A DNA stretch of 64,000 nt from Clusia tigrina (GCA_920105625.2 OV050033.1:127781821-127845820); one strand, 5' to 3'. Shown: positions 11,896-25,094, counted from the first letter of the stretch. Notes: generated by a model from the sequence alone, not told the origin. A program made the numbers and translations.

Positions 11896-11959
11896 ATAAA
11901 ATAGTAAATTAAGAATATACGGCAATAGCCTTAAAAGGTCGTCTGCCGGAATATGTGAT

Positions 11960-12231
11960 CTATTTTTCCATATCACGGAAATTCATTTACAATTAATTCT
12001 CTGTACTTCAGAGCACCAGTTATGTACGAAACCAGCTTTTTCCAAGAATCATCATTTTTTCCGTTCAACACATTCACTATATCATGATGTGTCAAAGTTG
12101 TTTTTTGGAAATTTGCAACGTGGAATGTTGTTAAGATGGGGCATCTCCCGATAAAATGTTCAAAGTTTTCTAACTCATTTAGATTGCAGAGTGTACAATT
12201 TTTATTATATATACCATTTAATTTCAAAAGA

Positions 12232-12235
<4 letters not shown>
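11960..12235 (-). mobile_element. Minus-strand non-LTR 3' fragment nested in another element
   Basis: Reading leftward, the translation gives NKNCTLCNLNELENFEHF followed by IGRC, the C-terminal zinc-binding motif (C-x2-C, then H and C) common after the reverse transcriptase/RNase H of non-LTR elements, and ends VNEFP then stop. It is opposite in orientation to, and inside, the element that spans 11,105-13,080. It is bounded by (TA)n tracts on both sides. Confidence 0.6.
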
Positions 12236-12269
<34 letters not shown>

Positions 12270-12287
12270 AAAAAAAAAAAATAAAAA

Positions 12288-12353
<66 letters not shown>
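12236..12353. repeat. (TA)n microsatellite with A-rich centre
   Basis: TA dinucleotides on both sides of an AAAATAAAAAA core. Confidence 0.9.
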
Positions 12354-12355
<2 letters not shown>

Positions 12356-12356
12356 T

Positions 12357-13080
12357 CTCGGATCGCAAAGCGGCTTTAAAATCAATCGAGTCAGTAATAC
12401 AAACGTCGAAAACCCAGTAGCACAATGCCATAAAGTATTAAGTGAATTGTTGGATTACTTTAACATAAACCTGGTCTGGGTGCTGGGCCACAGATAAATT
12501 GAGGGCAATTGCAGGACTGATGAGCTATCTAGGGAGGGGACAACATTAACTATCCTTCCGGAGAAAGTGCCATTACCAATGCCTCTAGCAACATGCAAAT
12601 TTCTATTAGATAGACACACTGTCGAAGTGGCAAATGGTCGATGGGGACAGTTATCATCCTGCCTAACAAGTAGACAAACCTGGCCGGAATGGAATCGCGG
12701 CCGTACAAACCTTCTGTTGAAATTTAATAGGAAGGATATTAAAAATGCGATAGGTGCACTGGTAGGTCATTGTTTGATTGGTAGACATGCAAGCAGACTG
12801 GGGGTACCTCATTATGACTTTTGTAGAAGCTGTCAAGATATGTAACTAGAGGAAACACCTCCGTTGGGGGTGCGTGGCTCTATACAGAAAATGGTTCTCC
12901 ACTCTTGGATTCCCATTTCTTGACAGTATTGAGGGAGTTTCCCGGATGGAGCAAACGAAAGTGGCTACTTTTATCAAATCCACAGGATGGTTTAAGGAGG
13001 ATCCGGAGGTGTGGGGAAAAAGGCACTAGTTGCCATAATTGGCCTTGAACAGGTCTAAGTGAGTCTAAGGACACCCATCT
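12357..13080 (+). mobile_element. Continuation of the interrupted RNase H-bearing retrotransposon
   Basis: The frame resumes with SDRKAALKSIESVIQTSK, the RNase H segment that in the sister copy at 20.55 kb reads SDSQAALRSLDSVIITSK. It continues with remnants of the W-x-GH box and with LPMPLATCKFLL, RQTWPEWN, IGALVGHCLIGRHASRLG and YDFCRSC. Several stops and frameshifts show it is dead. Together with 11,105-11,690 it is one insertion split by nested DNA. Confidence 0.7.
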
Positions 13081-13084
13081 ATGG

Positions 13085-14110
13085 TACCTACCTACCTTCT
13101 ATTGATCCCACAGTTAATATCTATTAAAAATTGCGGGGTCGCATGTGGAGAGGCAATAGGGGCTTTGAACAACTATTTGAAGAAAAGTAGGTGTGAGAGT
13201 GTACAGGGAAACTGGAGGAACGATGGGCCAAATGTGTTAAATTGGAGGGAGAGCATTATTGCTGGTTAAATGACTATAACATTTTGAAAACTTGTTATAT
13301 TTGAGTGCCACGCTAATCAGCCCTATACCAGAATCCATTGGAGGTACGATTTTCGTGGATGCTACGAAAGTGCTCTCCTATGAGTCGAATGGCTACGAAC
13401 GTTACTGCGAATTTCATACCGGGGCATCACTGAATTCATTTGCAATGTCATTTCATAAGTTTTGACTACGACATGTTTTGGTTAATGCGGAAAAAATTTT
13501 AAATTAAATAAAAAAGAAAAAGAAATTTAAATAGAAAAATCCTAAAAGCACCTTAATGTAAGTTAATAATGGTCAGAATAATAATGGATTCCTATGGTTC
13601 CGCGGGGAACCCAAGAGCCACAAATGGTCAGAATAATTTTTTTATATAAAATTTGTTGAAATTAGTTTTATGTTGCTTTCTTTCTATTAATTTAAATAGG
13701 GTTAAAATTGTGACAACATGACAACAGAACACTCGGGTGTTGGACCCTTTGCAACAAAAGCCGGAAATTGCTCGAATGGTTCACAAAGTTTACCAAAAAA
13801 GGGGTGACATTTTTTTGGACGAATGTTGGGTGGGAACTTATAACAGTAATGGGCACCTACTAAATCTATGTAAGCATAGAGAAAATATCAAAAAGTGTGC
13901 ATTTTATATGTTACTGTGAATTTCTAGAGGATTGCTGGCGGCCCACACAGTTTGCGCTTCATTTTCAGAGGTGCCTTAATTCTCTTAGTTTCTTCTGCCA
14001 ACAGCCCAACCGCACATGCTACGTAATTCGCATAAATAAATTAAAATGTGTTAAAAATTCAACAATATTTTGCGCTTAACCGACTTCCAAACAATAAAAC
14101 GCATTTCGCA
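13085..14110. other. Intronic DNA without recognisable genes
   Basis: Moderately AT-rich sequence with a short direct duplication of AATGGTCAGAATAAT at about 13,568 and 13,626. The small open frames show no coding quality. Confidence 0.5.
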
Positions 14111-14117
14111 TGGATCT

Positions 14118-14275
14118 AGTGATACCAATTTCTTCGTATTCTGTGATACCAATTTCCTCGTATTTGTAGCTTTTGTATTCTGTGATACCAATTTCGTCGT
14201 ATTCGTAGCTTTTCTACGATAGATTCTGTGATACCAATATCCTCGTATTACTAGCTTTTCTACAATAAATTATAC
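14118..14275. repeat. Degenerate tandem repeat in vap intron
   Basis: Four copies of CTGTGATACCAATTTCCTCG with variable CGTAGCTTTTCTACGATAG spacers, giving units of about 28-60 bp. Confidence 0.8.
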
Positions 14276-14279
14276 GATA

Positions 14280-16015
14280 GAGCCGAATATAACCACTGGT
14301 GTGTATAACGCTTAAATCGTAGATAATATCATCTCTCATACAAGACTCATGGCTTCACAGGTTGCATTGCAGAGATCCAATTACCGTCGACATTTTGTCA
14401 GTTCTCCTCAACACCGTTAGTTCTGGTATTGTTCTGGGCTGCTCTATTATGGAAATCAGTGAGGTTTGTCAGTAGGCACACAGTCACGGTTGGCTACGAA
14501 TTCACTGCACTCCTGCGAAACGTTCAATAAACTTTGAGCTTTTGTTGCTGGAGGATGTGAGAAGTGCTTCATTAACAACCAATTCAAATTCGTTCAAGCG
14601 TTTAGTTTTGAAAAATTACCAATTAACACTTGGTTGCTCTCAAAGAGCACAGAGAAATCAGTGAAAAGAACAGCTTAGCCACTAACAACATTAAACCGTG
14701 CTTAATCAGGGCCAAAACGAATCAGGTGACTAACTTCATTGCTCATTTCATAACAAATGCGGCCTCCATACACACACACAAATACTGCGTATACGTGTGT
14801 GTGTGAATGCGGGCTATTAAAAGAAACACATACAAAAGCCAAGAACAAATTAGCAAATGAACAAAAACGCAGCAACAACAACAAAAATTGTGAGCACGAT
14901 GCTGTCCGTCTGCCTGACTGCAGGCGGGCCCAGCCTATGACCGACCGGTGTGGTTGCTACTGTTGCTACTTTTTAATCCCCCACTGCAGTGGAGCTGCAC
15001 AAGTGAATGCGGTGACTCATGCCCGTGCTCATACGACTGCGGTGTCACTGGCAACTACAATGACACTGGTGGCAACACATACAAAGAAAACACATAAATA
15101 AGACAACAATTTAAATAATATTTTCCCCAAACATAGCACGAACTTTCCGCTCTTTTGTGAATTTCCCATTTTGGAATTTACTTCCCTTTTTGTTGTTGCT
15201 GCTGTTGTTATTTTTTATCTCTCATTTGTTTTCTAGAAAGTAACACACTCATTCACACATACACACCAATATGCATTTTAGTATCATTTGCATATACACC
15301 CATGCCTATATTTACATATGCGTGAACACAAATGGCGCTACATTACCTTATCTGCTCTGCTTAACGGCAGCTGCCGAGCAGGCCTCTTTTTTTCCAGAGT
15401 GTGACTGCATTCCGGTTTTACTCTACTGATAAGAAATTTCACATATAAACAAAGGGCATATGCGTTATATATTCTATAAGCGATCATCGGAGCAGCATTT
15501 CATTCAAGCAACGGACAGTGTCGAACCGGAGCACTCTCCCAATTGGACACACTATCTGTGTAATAAAAATGTCATTTGCCTTTAATTTACATTTATTTAT
15601 TTATTTTGGATTTTTCTACACTTATGGCCCGTTCACACCAGCGAGAGGAGGTGCCAGTACTTCTGACGTCATGGAAGGGCTCAGATGAAATGTTTAGAAT
15701 CAAAAAGAGGGGAGAGAGATAGATGTTCATCATTATAGTTCGACTTAGTTCTGGCATTAATCTTTATATTGATATATATTATTCCGTTTTGATATTACTG
15801 AAAACTCTTCATATAAGGGGTTAGATAAAATGTTTAGGATCAGAAATAGAGGAAATGGGTGTTCACCATTGTATTTCGCCCTGGTTCTGACTTTGAATGA
15901 ATGAATGAATAACATAAAGAGGAAAATGTTCCTCGACCAAATTGATGATATTGTACTCCTCCTGTATGTACCTATTAAGGGTATTTTATTAGTCCAGCAG
16001 TTCTAAGAAAACTTA
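14280..16015. other. Intronic DNA, no gene recognised
   Basis: Non-coding sequence. An (AC)n/(GT)n-rich patch at 14,765-14,815 gives cysteine-rich shadow frames. Two similar segments at about 15,680-15,770 and 15,825-15,900 (AGATGAAATGTTTAGAATCA and AGATAAAATGTTTAGGATCA) suggest an old local duplication of roughly 140 bp. Confidence 0.5.
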
Positions 16016-16017
16016 CT

Positions 16018-16360
16018 GACATTAGCGTTTATACTGGCTCTTTCTATTATCAAGGCAAAATTGGAGTAGGTAGGGATTTGGCAGAACCGACTCGGAAAAT
16101 TTTTAATTTATTTAAAACACATAATTTTTGTAATCAAAAGTTGAGAAAAATTACAGATTAAGTATAAAAAATAAGGTTGGAGAAGAACAACACGGAACAG
16201 AACATTTTCTCTAATTTTGTGTGTCCTGCCTTGGCCAGAATGGGGAGGCGCTTATTAGGGTCAGATGTATTGGTAATGGACATTGTACACTCCTTATCCC
16301 TGGACACACTTCTGAGATTCATAAAACAGTCAAACACAACTTAGAAAAGCAGTAACTTCC
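16018..16360 (+). mobile_element. Internally deleted retrotransposon relic
   Basis: Two short coding echoes lie close together: an RNase H-like start (VYTGSFYYQGKIGVG, a decayed YTDGS motif) at 16,026, and at about 16,205 a C-terminal tail CPALARMGRRLLGSDV followed by LSLDTLLRFIKQS. That tail is characteristic of RNase H-bearing non-LTR elements. The middle of the domain is missing. Confidence 0.5.
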
Positions 16361-17517
16361 TGTCCATTTCCTTTCACAAATCCTATGTGCACACCACTTC
16401 AGTACAATGGACATCACTTGATTGGGTGTTGTGGAACTTCTTCTACGCAGCTTCTCCGGCCTATCACATTTCTATCTATCTATCTATAAGTATAAATACA
16501 ACAAAAAAGATCTTAATACTGAAAGTGAAAATATATATCTTACAGTGAAAATATATATTTTTGGAGGATACTTTAATACCAGTGAATAGCCAAATCACAA
16601 TCCGGGGAGTATGATGGGAAGAAAAATGAATTATTTAGTTAAAGGGATGCACAGTATATATTTATAGATTTTGTCCCCTTCCTTTATAGATTTTGAATCC
16701 TTCTGTGAGAACTTTGGTTAAAAGCATCGACAACGTTACAATAGTGAAGTCAGAAACAATTGAATAAATCCTTCATCTGCGCGTCAGCAATATTACAAAC
16801 GTTTTCAAAGCTGAATCAAGATGTATCCCACGATACATAATTGTCGTATGATGACATTTAGGAAAAAAAATTTCTGAACATGTTTGTTGTGTGATCTCGG
16901 CATTATCAATTATTCTGCATGGAAGTTCATTCGATTCGTATTTATTTTATGTTAATTTATTTACGTTCTTGTACACTTGAAAAAAATTTGATAGTACTTA
17001 AGGTAATTAAAAAAGAGTGCACTTACTAGTTTATAAGTAAAACATGTTACCTTGACTTGGTTACCTTAGTAATGGGGTTGATCTTTTTCGTAAATAGTAT
17101 TCTGACTTTTCTTGATTATTCCCTCCATTGAAAATATAATTCAAATTGGGTTCGAACAACTCGTTGGGTTGATTCAATTTCCTACATTGAAAATATAAAA
17201 TAGCTTAATTTACGCTGGGATATTCGTGTCTGTGTTTATGTTTCTTTTTCATCCTTTCTTGGTTAATTTCAGGTGTTACCAAGTTCTTGAAAAAATCCAC
17301 ATATAATAATTGTTTTGTCTTAGATCGTGTTTAGGGGGATCACCATAGTACTTCTATTATTATATAAAACTGCCTTCTTCGATTCCTTCCTTCACATTAT
17401 AGCAGTGATATTAAGTTCTAGATCAAGCTAAAGGAGATTAGGGTTAATACATTGGGTTCACTCAATCCCCAGATAGTCAAGATGATTTCTTTCTTTGATC
17501 TCTGCTTTCAAATAAGG

Positions 17518-17520
<3 letters not shown>

Positions 17521-17602
<82 letters not shown>

Positions 17603-17630
17603 ATTATTATTATTATTATTTTTTTTTTTG
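17521..17630. repeat. (TA)n microsatellite followed by (ATT)n and poly-T
   Basis: About 39 uninterrupted TA units, then ATT units, then a T run. Confidence 0.95.
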
Positions 17631-17639
17631 TCGGAACAA

Positions 17640-19070
17640 TCTAGTAAGCGCAGCACTCAGAAGGAACATATTAGTGGATGAAACTATGTATTTGGACATC
17701 GATCAATAGCAGGACGTACTGATACTACCCTTTCAACCTATCTTAACCACCTTGTAATGATGTTTTTGCTTATTTCCAAAATGAAATCAACCTTTTCCTT
17801 ATATCACAAACCTTTTCTGTTTTCTTCCATTTCCTTCGGATTTCTTAAACATTTTTTTCAGTGTTTTCTTATATTATTTATTATTCAGGTTTCAGCTTTT
17901 TTGTTTTTATTCTTTTTTTAATTTTTCTTTACCATTTTGACCTCTATTAGCTATCTATAAAAGGACTATATACAATATATATTATTCTTTGTTGATAGTG
18001 CTTTGCATTTTAAATCACTTTTGTTTTAAATAGATTGAAGAGTCGTTGACCCGGTCTCTCTTCAATGCATTTGTTTATATTCAACGGAATTTAAAAGTAA
18101 TTTATAAATAATTTAGATTACAATCTGTTGAAAATATATTCGATTCTTTGTTTTCATTCATAGCAGAAAATTTCCAAATAAATATTTGGTATATAAAGCT
18201 TTGACTGGATTGTTACACTGAATAAATTATATTTAGTTTATTTAAACAAAAAGAAACAGAATAGGTTAGAAAGAGCGCTGACTCCATTCATTTGTTACAA
18301 AAACAAATTGAACCTCTCAATGGAAGTGTAAGTGTACAAATATTTACTCTATCAAACCTTATCATCAGCTAATTAACGGGTACCATTCCCTTCGGAGTCC
18401 CTGCCTTGGATTTTAGTGTGATTTAGGTGGGAATATGCATATTTCTATGGAATGTTTTCCGGAAATAGTGTTCAAAATCAACAACTGATTTTCAATTCTT
18501 ACAAATTACATTTTCATTATCGGATTAATTACATACCTTAGGGTGTTTCGCACAAACACTATTTACAGGATCTGAACTAGCTCCAGCTATACTCTCATAG
18601 TCATACAGGGGCTTAAATATGTATACGTACTTATGTAGAGCTTTTGGTTGTTTTTGTGTTGGCTGTAGCTTTCACAGTGATGCATTGAATACAAATCTTG
18701 AAAAGCTCTACGTTCACTCAGTTTCCAATTGAATGTTTACAACACTTATAATAGATACTGAAAGTGTCGTGTATAACTCCAATGCCTCGAGTACTACTAA
18801 CATAGTTACAAAACTAGCTCTATACAACAGTTTTCAAAAATCACTTCCATACAAATACCTGTGAACGGTTCTAAAATTCACTACTTAGACGTGAGAAATA
18901 CTTAAATTTAAGAGGACACAGTTTACAGGAATAAGTGTGCGAACAACCACGGAGGTAATTGACTGTATTGCTTGGAAAGTATATGAAGTAGAAGATTAAA
19001 GTGTGTTCTCCTTCCCCTTATTAGTTTTTAAAATACACATAAGTAATACTTTCAGTTTTTGATCGCAATT
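17640..19070. other. Intronic DNA, nothing recognised
   Basis: AT-rich sequence without coding, RNA or repeat signals that I can support. Confidence 0.5.
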
Positions 19071-19079
19071 TTGAGATTA

Positions 19080-20185
19080 TTATCTCAGACTGTGATGAAT
19101 GGGACATAAGAGGACCTTGCGTCGATCCTAGAAGTCTAGAATGGTTCACAAACGGTTCAAAAAGAAACACCGGAGTCGGTGCAGGGGTCTATGGACCAAA
19201 TACCAAAATCTCAGAACCAATGGGCAGGTGGCCTAGCGTCTTCCAGGCTGAAATTCAAGCAATCTCAATCTGTGCGAGGACAAATCTGAAAATCAAGGGC
19301 GCGCACATAGCTATCTATTCAGGTAGTCAAGCTGCATTACAGGCATTAGCTTCATATTCTTTAGAATCGAAACTGGTGGAAGAATGCTTCAACAACCTAC
19401 AATCCCTGCTGGGTCCCGGGTCACTCGGGGATTGAAGGCAATGAAATTGATGACGAGCTGGCTAGGGCCAGTTCCGCAGCAAGCTTCATAGGTCCGGAGC
19501 CATACTGTGGTATCAACTGGGCGGAGGCTAAATCGAGGGTAGATAACTGGGAACATAGTCTCAGAATGTCACACTGGGAAGTGATAGAGGGGCTTCGCCA
19601 AGCCAAAATACTGGTAAGGCCATTTACCTACAATAAAGAAATGCGCAATATGTGCAAAGCAGACATAGGAAAAATAGTAGGTTTTCTATCAGGTCATTAT
19701 TACCTGAAATATCACCTGACTAGAATCCACATTCTTGATGATACGGAGTGCCGGCTCTGTCTAGAAGAAGGGGAAACCACGGAACACATACTGTGCGACT
19801 GCATCGCGTTGGCAACAACCAGAATGAATATATTCCACCGCGACCAGCTGGCTCTGGAAGAATTAAAGAATGCTCCATTCTCAAATTCATCCATAAAGCG
19901 GAAAAGATAATGAAGGAACATGACTTTCAGCTACTTCCTTTCTCTAGAGAAGGAGCATCTAGGTAGAAAAGAACCTGATAAATTATTGTGACGATCTGAC
20001 ATCACCAAACGGACGAAATGCTATGGCATTACGGAAGAAACGCCGGTATTAAACCTATAGGGCATAGTAGATCGGACAATTGTGATCACATGGATCATTG
20101 ATGACAAATGTAGTATGACACAAAAGATCTTTTAGGTCGCAGTGTCGGCCATTGGGCAAACTACTAAAGCTAAATTATTATTATT
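19080..20185 (+). mobile_element. I-clade-like non-LTR retrotransposon 3' end (RNase H)
   Basis: A 5'-truncated, frameshifted copy. Translation shows an RNase H domain: WFTNGSKRNTGVGAGVYGP, then PSVFQAEIQAISICA, then YSGSQAALQAL. After a frameshift near 19,415 the conserved WVPGHSGIEGNE box follows. Next come FLSGHYYLKYHL and a C-terminal zinc-binding motif, CRLCLEEGETTEHILCDC. The 3' end is a short TAA/ATT repeat at about 20,170-20,185, a hallmark of I-type elements. Asp and Glu positions of the active site are partly substituted (NGS for DGS), so the copy is inactive. Confidence 0.75.
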
Positions 20186-20549
20186 ATTATTAATACTTTC
20201 AGTAGATTTAATAGATAAATTGATAACATAAAATTTCAGTAGATCAAATAGATAAATATATAAAATAACACTTCAGTAGGTCTCATATAACTGACTGTAA
20301 CTCTTGGAAAGAAGGGGAAGTAGAATATTACAGTGTGTCCTCCTTCGTGTTATGGGCTTTTAAAATTATCATAACCAATTCAGTATGTTAAATAGATAAA
20401 TATAAATAATAAATAATAGAAATATTATAATATAATACTTCGGTAGATCTCATATAACCTTACGAGTAGTTTTCCATAATAATATCCTAATCTTTTTAAT
20501 GCGACTAAATATTAAACAATAATAATATAATAATTATTAAATATAATAA

Positions 20550-21445
20550 TCATTGGATATTATGCTCAATCTGCTGCCTGTTAGGCTTTTTGGAGAAAAA
20601 ATGGCTGCAAACTCAGCTATCAGGCTAAAAGCTACGCATCAATGGGATGCCAGGAATGTAGGTCATGCGTCCATTTTAAGACATTTTGAGGGTATTCCTG
20701 ACTCTTTCGACTACATCACACCAATGTACGCCTTCAATGGTATGTGCAAGATCTCCATTCCCTCCAGGGACGAATGGAAGGATGGCATCCCCCCTCATGT
20801 GGAAGGGGTTCACATCTACACAGATGGATACAAACTACACAGTAGGGTGGGAGGTGGTGTATTCTCAGAAGATTTGGATATTAACATGTCCTTTCGGATG
20901 CCCGACCACTGCAGTGTTTTTCAGGCAGAGGTCGCGGCTATAGAGGCAGTACTGTCTTGGCTAAGGAAGAAGAAGATATCTGGACTTGATATTTGCATTC
21001 TGTCCGACAGCCAAGCTGCTTTGCGCTCCCTGGATTCGGTTATTATCACCTCAAAAGCCGTCAAGAGCTGCCGCAAATCTTTAGACGAAATAGCTAAGCA
21101 GACCCGTCTGCATCTGTGCTGGGTTCCCGGTCCAGAGATATTCCAGGGAACTGCAAGGCGGATGAACTTGCCCGTGAGGGTACAACCATACCGATGGAAC
21201 CAGATAGGTCGCAATTCGGTATTCCTATTGCCACATGTAAGCTCTTAGTAAATACAATATCCTTAGGAACAGCGGGCAGGCGCTGGTCTGAACTTTTAGG
21301 ATGTAAAGTAGCTAGACAAACCTGGCCAGAGATAAATGTCAAGCGCTCTAAGTAGACAAAGCATAGGTCCCGTGATTAGCGTCTTAACGGGACACTGGAC
21401 TCTAAGCACACACAAAAGGTACTCTAAACTGGAACCATGGTTCAG
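20550..21445 (+). mobile_element. 5'-truncated RNase H-bearing retrotransposon
   Basis: Starts within the connection domain (MLNLLPVRLFGEK), followed by an almost complete RNase H domain: IYTDGYKLHSRVGGGVFSED, PDHCSVFQAEVAAIEAV, LSDSQAALRSLDSV. The WVPG box is followed by a frameshift into GNCKADELAREGTT, and the remnant ends with VLTGHW in a third frame. It is a sister copy of the split element at 11.1-13.1 kb and non-functional. It most resembles I/LOA-type elements. Confidence 0.75.
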
Positions 21446-21449
21446 GCTC

Positions 21450-22360
21450 GGAACTACTAGTAAAACCAAGTTAAAAGGAATCTCCGGAGTTTCTCTTTAT
21501 TTCATTATTTCATTTGAAAATAAATTGTTTCATGTTTGCTTCTTAGGTCATTAAGTTTGTCTTACATAAGACTTCTACTATAAAGACTTAAGTAACAAAC
21601 AGTAATTGGGTCCTTAAAGTGTTGAGGTGTGGTCTCTTGTGTGACTATAGACAAGTCGATCGATCAGTGTGGGTTTTATGAGCATATCAGTTGGTATTAT
21701 ATATATAAATCGGTAGATAATACATATGTAGCCAGAGTCGTAATAACACCCTATATTTATATATGGCCTATGTTACAAGTCCTCTTACGAGTATAAATTT
21801 AGTCTAATATACAAATACTATGTATCGAATATTAAAATGTTTAGTAGTGAAAATTATAGAATTCATTTATTTGCAGCCCTTCCACAAGTGCCTCCCACAC
21901 ACCATTGAGCAATATTGTTAGTATACAAAGTGTGACAGAGAAACCGAGCCTAAATCTCAGTAACTTCATTTGTTTGTTTTAAGACGATTGTAACACTTTC
22001 ATGAATGAAGCAGGGAATTAGTGCCCATAATCACTCTCGCCGCCGCTTGTACAACTTTTTACCGCCTCGTAACGACCCCCTTTCAACCCTTAACCCTTGG
22101 CATACCCAGTGTTCTATGCATACTTATTTGAAATTGAATTGATAAAAACAGCGAACAACAATGAAGCCTTTTAGCATAAATACGAGCACATCACATGAGC
22201 ACATGTGAATGTTTTTTACTCCATTATTATTACTGAGCTTATTTTTTGTAGTATTTAAAAAAAAATTCATTTTTTTCAAAGTATTTTACCGCATAAAAAA
22301 AAATCCGCCATTCATTCATTTTATTGGATACGAACAAATTTCTGTTTGTTTTGTCTCTGA
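21450..22360. other. Intronic DNA, nothing recognised
   Basis: No coding, tRNA or repeat structure that I can support. It leads into the GC-richer block from about 22,370. Confidence 0.45.
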
Positions 22361-22369
22361 TTTTTATCA

Positions 22370-22990
22370 TTCTCTCGCTTCGTTGGCGAAAGCTCAATCA
22401 AGCTCGCCAGTTAGCGCGGTTGTGTGTGTGTTTGTGTGTGTGTTTCTCTGGGTTTGTGTTTTTTCCGCCATAGACTTCGTCGTAGACGCCGCGGCCCACT
22501 TTGCTAGCTTTGGGGGACGTCTCCGTTTTGTTTCATTCCACTCTTCTAACCCACCGGCTCGTAACGTACTCACTCTCTCGCAGTTATCGGCTGCTTCTCC
22601 TCGGTTTTGTTTTCACCGCTCTCCGTTCTTTGTTGCATTGTGTTGGCGCATTTCGAATCAACTTATTTTTCTCTTCCACTGATTCCAATTTTTTTGCTTG
22701 GCGGCGGTTGCGGCACGGGTTGAGTTCGAGTCGCCGTGCGGAGCGGAGCCTTGTTTGTGTTCAGTTTGCGGTCCGTCGGTCGGTCGCAATTTAAGTAATT
22801 CTATTTTATTGAAACATTTCGAGTTGATAACGAGTGCGCCAGCATTATAGCAAATTAATTTAATGGTGGGCATTATAGAGAAGAAATAATATCTGTCTTG
22901 AAAATCGGAGATTACACTGTTAAACATTCGCAGCGTGTAGTGTACCAATTTAAGTTAATTGATGAAATCGAAAGTGCTTTTGGTGGGAGA
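22370..22990 (+). promoter_or_regulatory. Probable internal promoter and 5' UTR of vap
   Basis: A GC-richer island of about 450 bases in the AT-rich intron, with GTGTGTGTGTTT runs, clustered CGCC/GCGG words and a TTCAGTTTGCGG initiator-like site (TCAGTT at 22,761) followed by CGGTCGGTCG. Downstream, two short upstream frames (ATG 22,863 and ATG 22,963) end before ATG 22,991, which begins a coding segment with a good donor. This fits an alternative first exon with leader. Confidence 0.5.
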
Positions 22991-23063
22991 ATGAACCCGA
23001 TGGTCATGGATACAGATATCAATACAATTATCCAGTGTGCCACAAGATTGCATATATTCTCTA
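22991..23063 (+). CDS. vap: vap alternative first coding exon
   Basis: ATG 22,991 opens a 24-codon frame (MNPMVMDTDINTIIQCATRL followed by HIFS) that ends with one base of the next codon at donor A|GTGAGT (23,064). This phase is exactly what the SH2 exon needs. The frame is also open upstream without an ATG. The predicted isoform would lack the Gly/Ala-rich N-terminus and start close to the first SH2 domain. Known vap orthologues have several transcripts, which makes this plausible, but it is an inference. Confidence 0.5.
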
Positions 23064-23682
23064 GTGAGTTTTTTAAAAATATAATTGTATTATTATTATT
23101 TTTAAATTTATTTTATTTAATATAAGTTTTTGTGTATATTTTGATATTTTATAAAATCATATTTAATTTTAATTATTTAAATATTAAATAATAATATAAT
23201 AAAATAACATAGTGAGATTTTATATATTTTGTTTATTTTTTTTATAAATCTATTTTATTTTTTGTATATTTTGAAACCTGGCGAATATAACTTACTACGA
23301 GGGCAGTATTTTAAGGTCTCCACAATTTTTACTCATTTCTTTTCTCAGCTGATTCTCTTATCAACTCGTTACGCGTTCGTTCAGTGACCTTCGAACCTCT
23401 TAGAGTCGTTCAAAAATTTCTCCAACTCTTTAAACTAAGATTCTGTATCGGCAATGACCTCCTTGTCTGGCATAAATAAATCATTTTCCTCCTAGTTGCC
23501 TTTTTCTTGTTAGCACACAAAAGGAACTCCCGAAAAGTTGAATTTTGAGAACACTTTGGATGACGCAGCAAATTGTTATTTGATTCGACCAATGTTTGTA
23601 TGGATTGTTTGAGCTGGTGTGTTGTCCAAGTGGAGAACACTTTTTATGAAATGATGTTTCTGATTTCGAAATCATTTGAAAT

Positions 23683-23860
23683 CGTATAATGATTTTTCTG
23701 CATTGAGTGATTTTTCTTCATTATGTGATTTTTCTTCATTACGTAATTTTTCTTCATGATGTGATTTTCGTCATCAAAAAATTGTTACATTAAATGATTT
23801 TTCTTCATTAAATGATTTTCCTTCATTACGTGATTTTTATCATTAAGTGATATTTATTCT
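23683..23860. repeat. 18-bp tandem repeat
   Basis: About nine imperfect copies of TTCATTAAGTGATTTTTC. Confidence 0.85.
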
Positions 23861-25094
23861 TTAAGATCTATGTCATCACTTCATCATCGAATGGGCCTAA
23901 TAAATGAGTATAATCACCATTACGTTACCTAACGGCACACTTAGGCCAACATCGGCTTGTATATGTATAACATATATAACAGTATTGTACTCTTCAGTGA
24001 ATGTCCTTACGAAATAGTCAATTAACAGTATGAGTCGATGGAGGCAACGTAATGATAGTTCAGATTATCTACGACTGTCCTCCCATGGGTCAAATTACAA
24101 TAAGAATCTTCAATCAGGCTCACCGAAATCCGTTCTTACTTTGTTCTAAGTTATCGTCAGAGTGTCTAGAATAGCAGTTTCTCGTACCGGTAATTGTTCT
24201 ACGAAGATGAAATACTGTGATAAATTGAAGAATTTTGCACTAAATTCAAGAATAAATGAATCGATGAACTAAAACCCTCCAAAGAAAAGAGCAGAACGAA
24301 ACGTGGAGAACCATGTTCGAATCTCAAACTTTTTTTGTACGCAACATTATTCAGTCTCCAACTTTGTACAGTCATAAATTTTAAACTTTTTTACCATTAT
24401 TATAATTATTAAATTAAATTTTATTTATTTTTATAATAATTATTAATTATATAATAAAATTGATTTACGGATCTTTCTATCTGTTGTTTTTATTCTTTTT
24501 TAATAATCCTTCAATGCGGAAATAAAACGTAATGTATTCTACCTTGTTTTTTGTGGCTGTTAACAAGAATTTACATTCACTTCCTGCGTTTTTAAATGCA
24601 ATTTACTGTGATTTATTCACCTTTTTCATTCAGAATGATTCACAAAGTTTCTGACAAATAAGAAATATCCCAGCTTCAATTTGGCAAGCACAAAAACTCA
24701 TTTGCCATTTACGCATCCAGGATTCATGTCGTCTACATTGACGGAGGAAGAGATTAATTAATCATGCCACTTTTGTTAGTCCCGTTGGGTCAAGGCTCCC
24801 TTATATCTGGTGGGCCATTTGTTGGTTTCTTTCATATGGAAAATACATTGTTTAATTAATTAACCAGCGATATGTTTTAAAAAATACTACTAGCGAAAAA
24901 ACTAGCGACATCTTTAGCTGCACTATATGCATATTTTTGTGGCATAATCCGATCTTAATACCAAAATCAAGCTATATCTTCAGCTTCACTATATGCAAAT
25001 TTCAGTGGATGTGTGAAAATCTCTCCAAGTAGCGCTCGGTTTCTGTTTAAACAGCTCTTGCTTCCGTAGCGAGTTGTACTTCGTTTAATTGTCG

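Noticed and set aside
14757..15101. Thr/Cys-rich 114-codon ORF in the vap intron
   Set aside because: Starts in an (AC)n/(GT)n tract, shows no coding bias and has no partner exons.
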